From NCBI GenBank assembly GCA_002436505.1, contig DJML01000096.1, positions 6,677 through 20,109 on the forward strand: a stretch of DNA of 13,433 bases, written 5' to 3'. The first letter of the stretch is position 1, and each line of letters opens with the position of its first letter. The stretch is from Bacteroidetes bacterium UBA6491. GTDB lineage: Bacteria > Bacteroidota > Bacteroidia > NS11-12g > UBA9320. Below are positions 13,410 to 13,433 of the stretch, piece after piece. The notes below the pieces were generated by a model, which worked only from the letters and a program-made list of their open reading frames with translations, was not told where the DNA came from and searched no databases. The position numbers and the translations under genes were made by a program.

Positions 13410-13433
13410 GGTCTGGTAGTTCAGTTGGTTAGA
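13410..13433 (+). tRNA. tRNA 5' end (probably tRNA-Asp), cut by window edge
   Basis: The last 24 bases read as the 5' part of a tRNA. GGTCTGG is the 5' acceptor strand, T8 and A9 follow, GTTC is the 5' D-stem, AGTTGGTTA is the D-loop with the conserved GG, and GA starts the 3' D-stem, pairing with the TC of GTTC. The anticodon lies outside the window. The sequence resembles tRNA-Asp genes of related bacteria as I remember them, so the identity is a guess. Confidence 0.75.

Noticed and set aside
1..13433. Mobile elements, phage genes, CRISPR arrays, toxin-antitoxin or defence genes
   Set aside because: No transposase, integrase, regular repeat array or defence domain is seen; all long frames are explained by housekeeping or surface-protein genes.

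Overview
The window is ordinary chromosomal DNA of a member of the Bacteroidota. Three things point there. Two secreted proteins end in type IX secretion (T9SS) sorting domains. The TonB-dependent receptor has the Bacteroidota-style N-terminal carboxypeptidase-regulatory-like domain. Most genes are preceded by the Bacteroidota sigma-factor -7 box TAnnTTTG, with no clear Shine-Dalgarno sequences. The genus cannot be fixed from the sequence. There is no sign of phage, insertion sequence, integron or CRISPR.

Layout, left to right. Positions 1-470 (minus) hold the 5' part of mnmA (tRNA 2-thiouridylase), cut by the window edge. Positions 537-1259 (minus) encode a small secreted T9SS cargo protein. 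It is divergent from a TonB-dependent outer-membrane receptor (1300-3606, plus), which is followed by a GtrA-family membrane protein (plus, non-ATG start, ends 4163). A small membrane-anchored Bacteroidota protein of unknown function (4160-4582, minus) converges on gtrA and is divergent from guaB (IMP dehydrogenase, 4786-6258, plus). A large secreted matrixin-like metalloprotease with IPT, PKD-like and T9SS domains (6263-8797, minus) sits between guaB and a plus-strand run: purK (8863), purE (10057), a cysteine-rich DUF3109-type protein (10572), folK (11233) and a WbqC-family protein (11712). accA (12329-13291, minus) overlaps the WbqC gene tail to tail. A plus-strand tRNA gene, probably tRNA-Asp, starts at 13410 and is cut by the right edge.

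Functionally, guaB, purK and purE are purine-nucleotide biosynthesis genes: PurK and PurE carry out the two-step carboxylation of AIR, and GuaB commits IMP to GMP. folK belongs to folate synthesis, whose precursor is GTP. mnmA and the tRNA serve translation, and accA serves fatty-acid synthesis. The receptor and the two T9SS proteins form the cell-surface and secreted layer. Two gene pairs, purE/DUF3109 and folK/wbqC, overlap by ATGA and are probably translationally coupled.

No clearly new multi-gene system was found. The points most worth a second look are the near-leaderless gene starts set by TAnnTTTG boxes, a perfect 9-bp inverted repeat between the guaB promoter and its ATG, a metalloprotease with a changed metzincin glycine, the coupled ten-cysteine DUF3109 protein, and several head-on gene pairs that leave no room for separate terminators.
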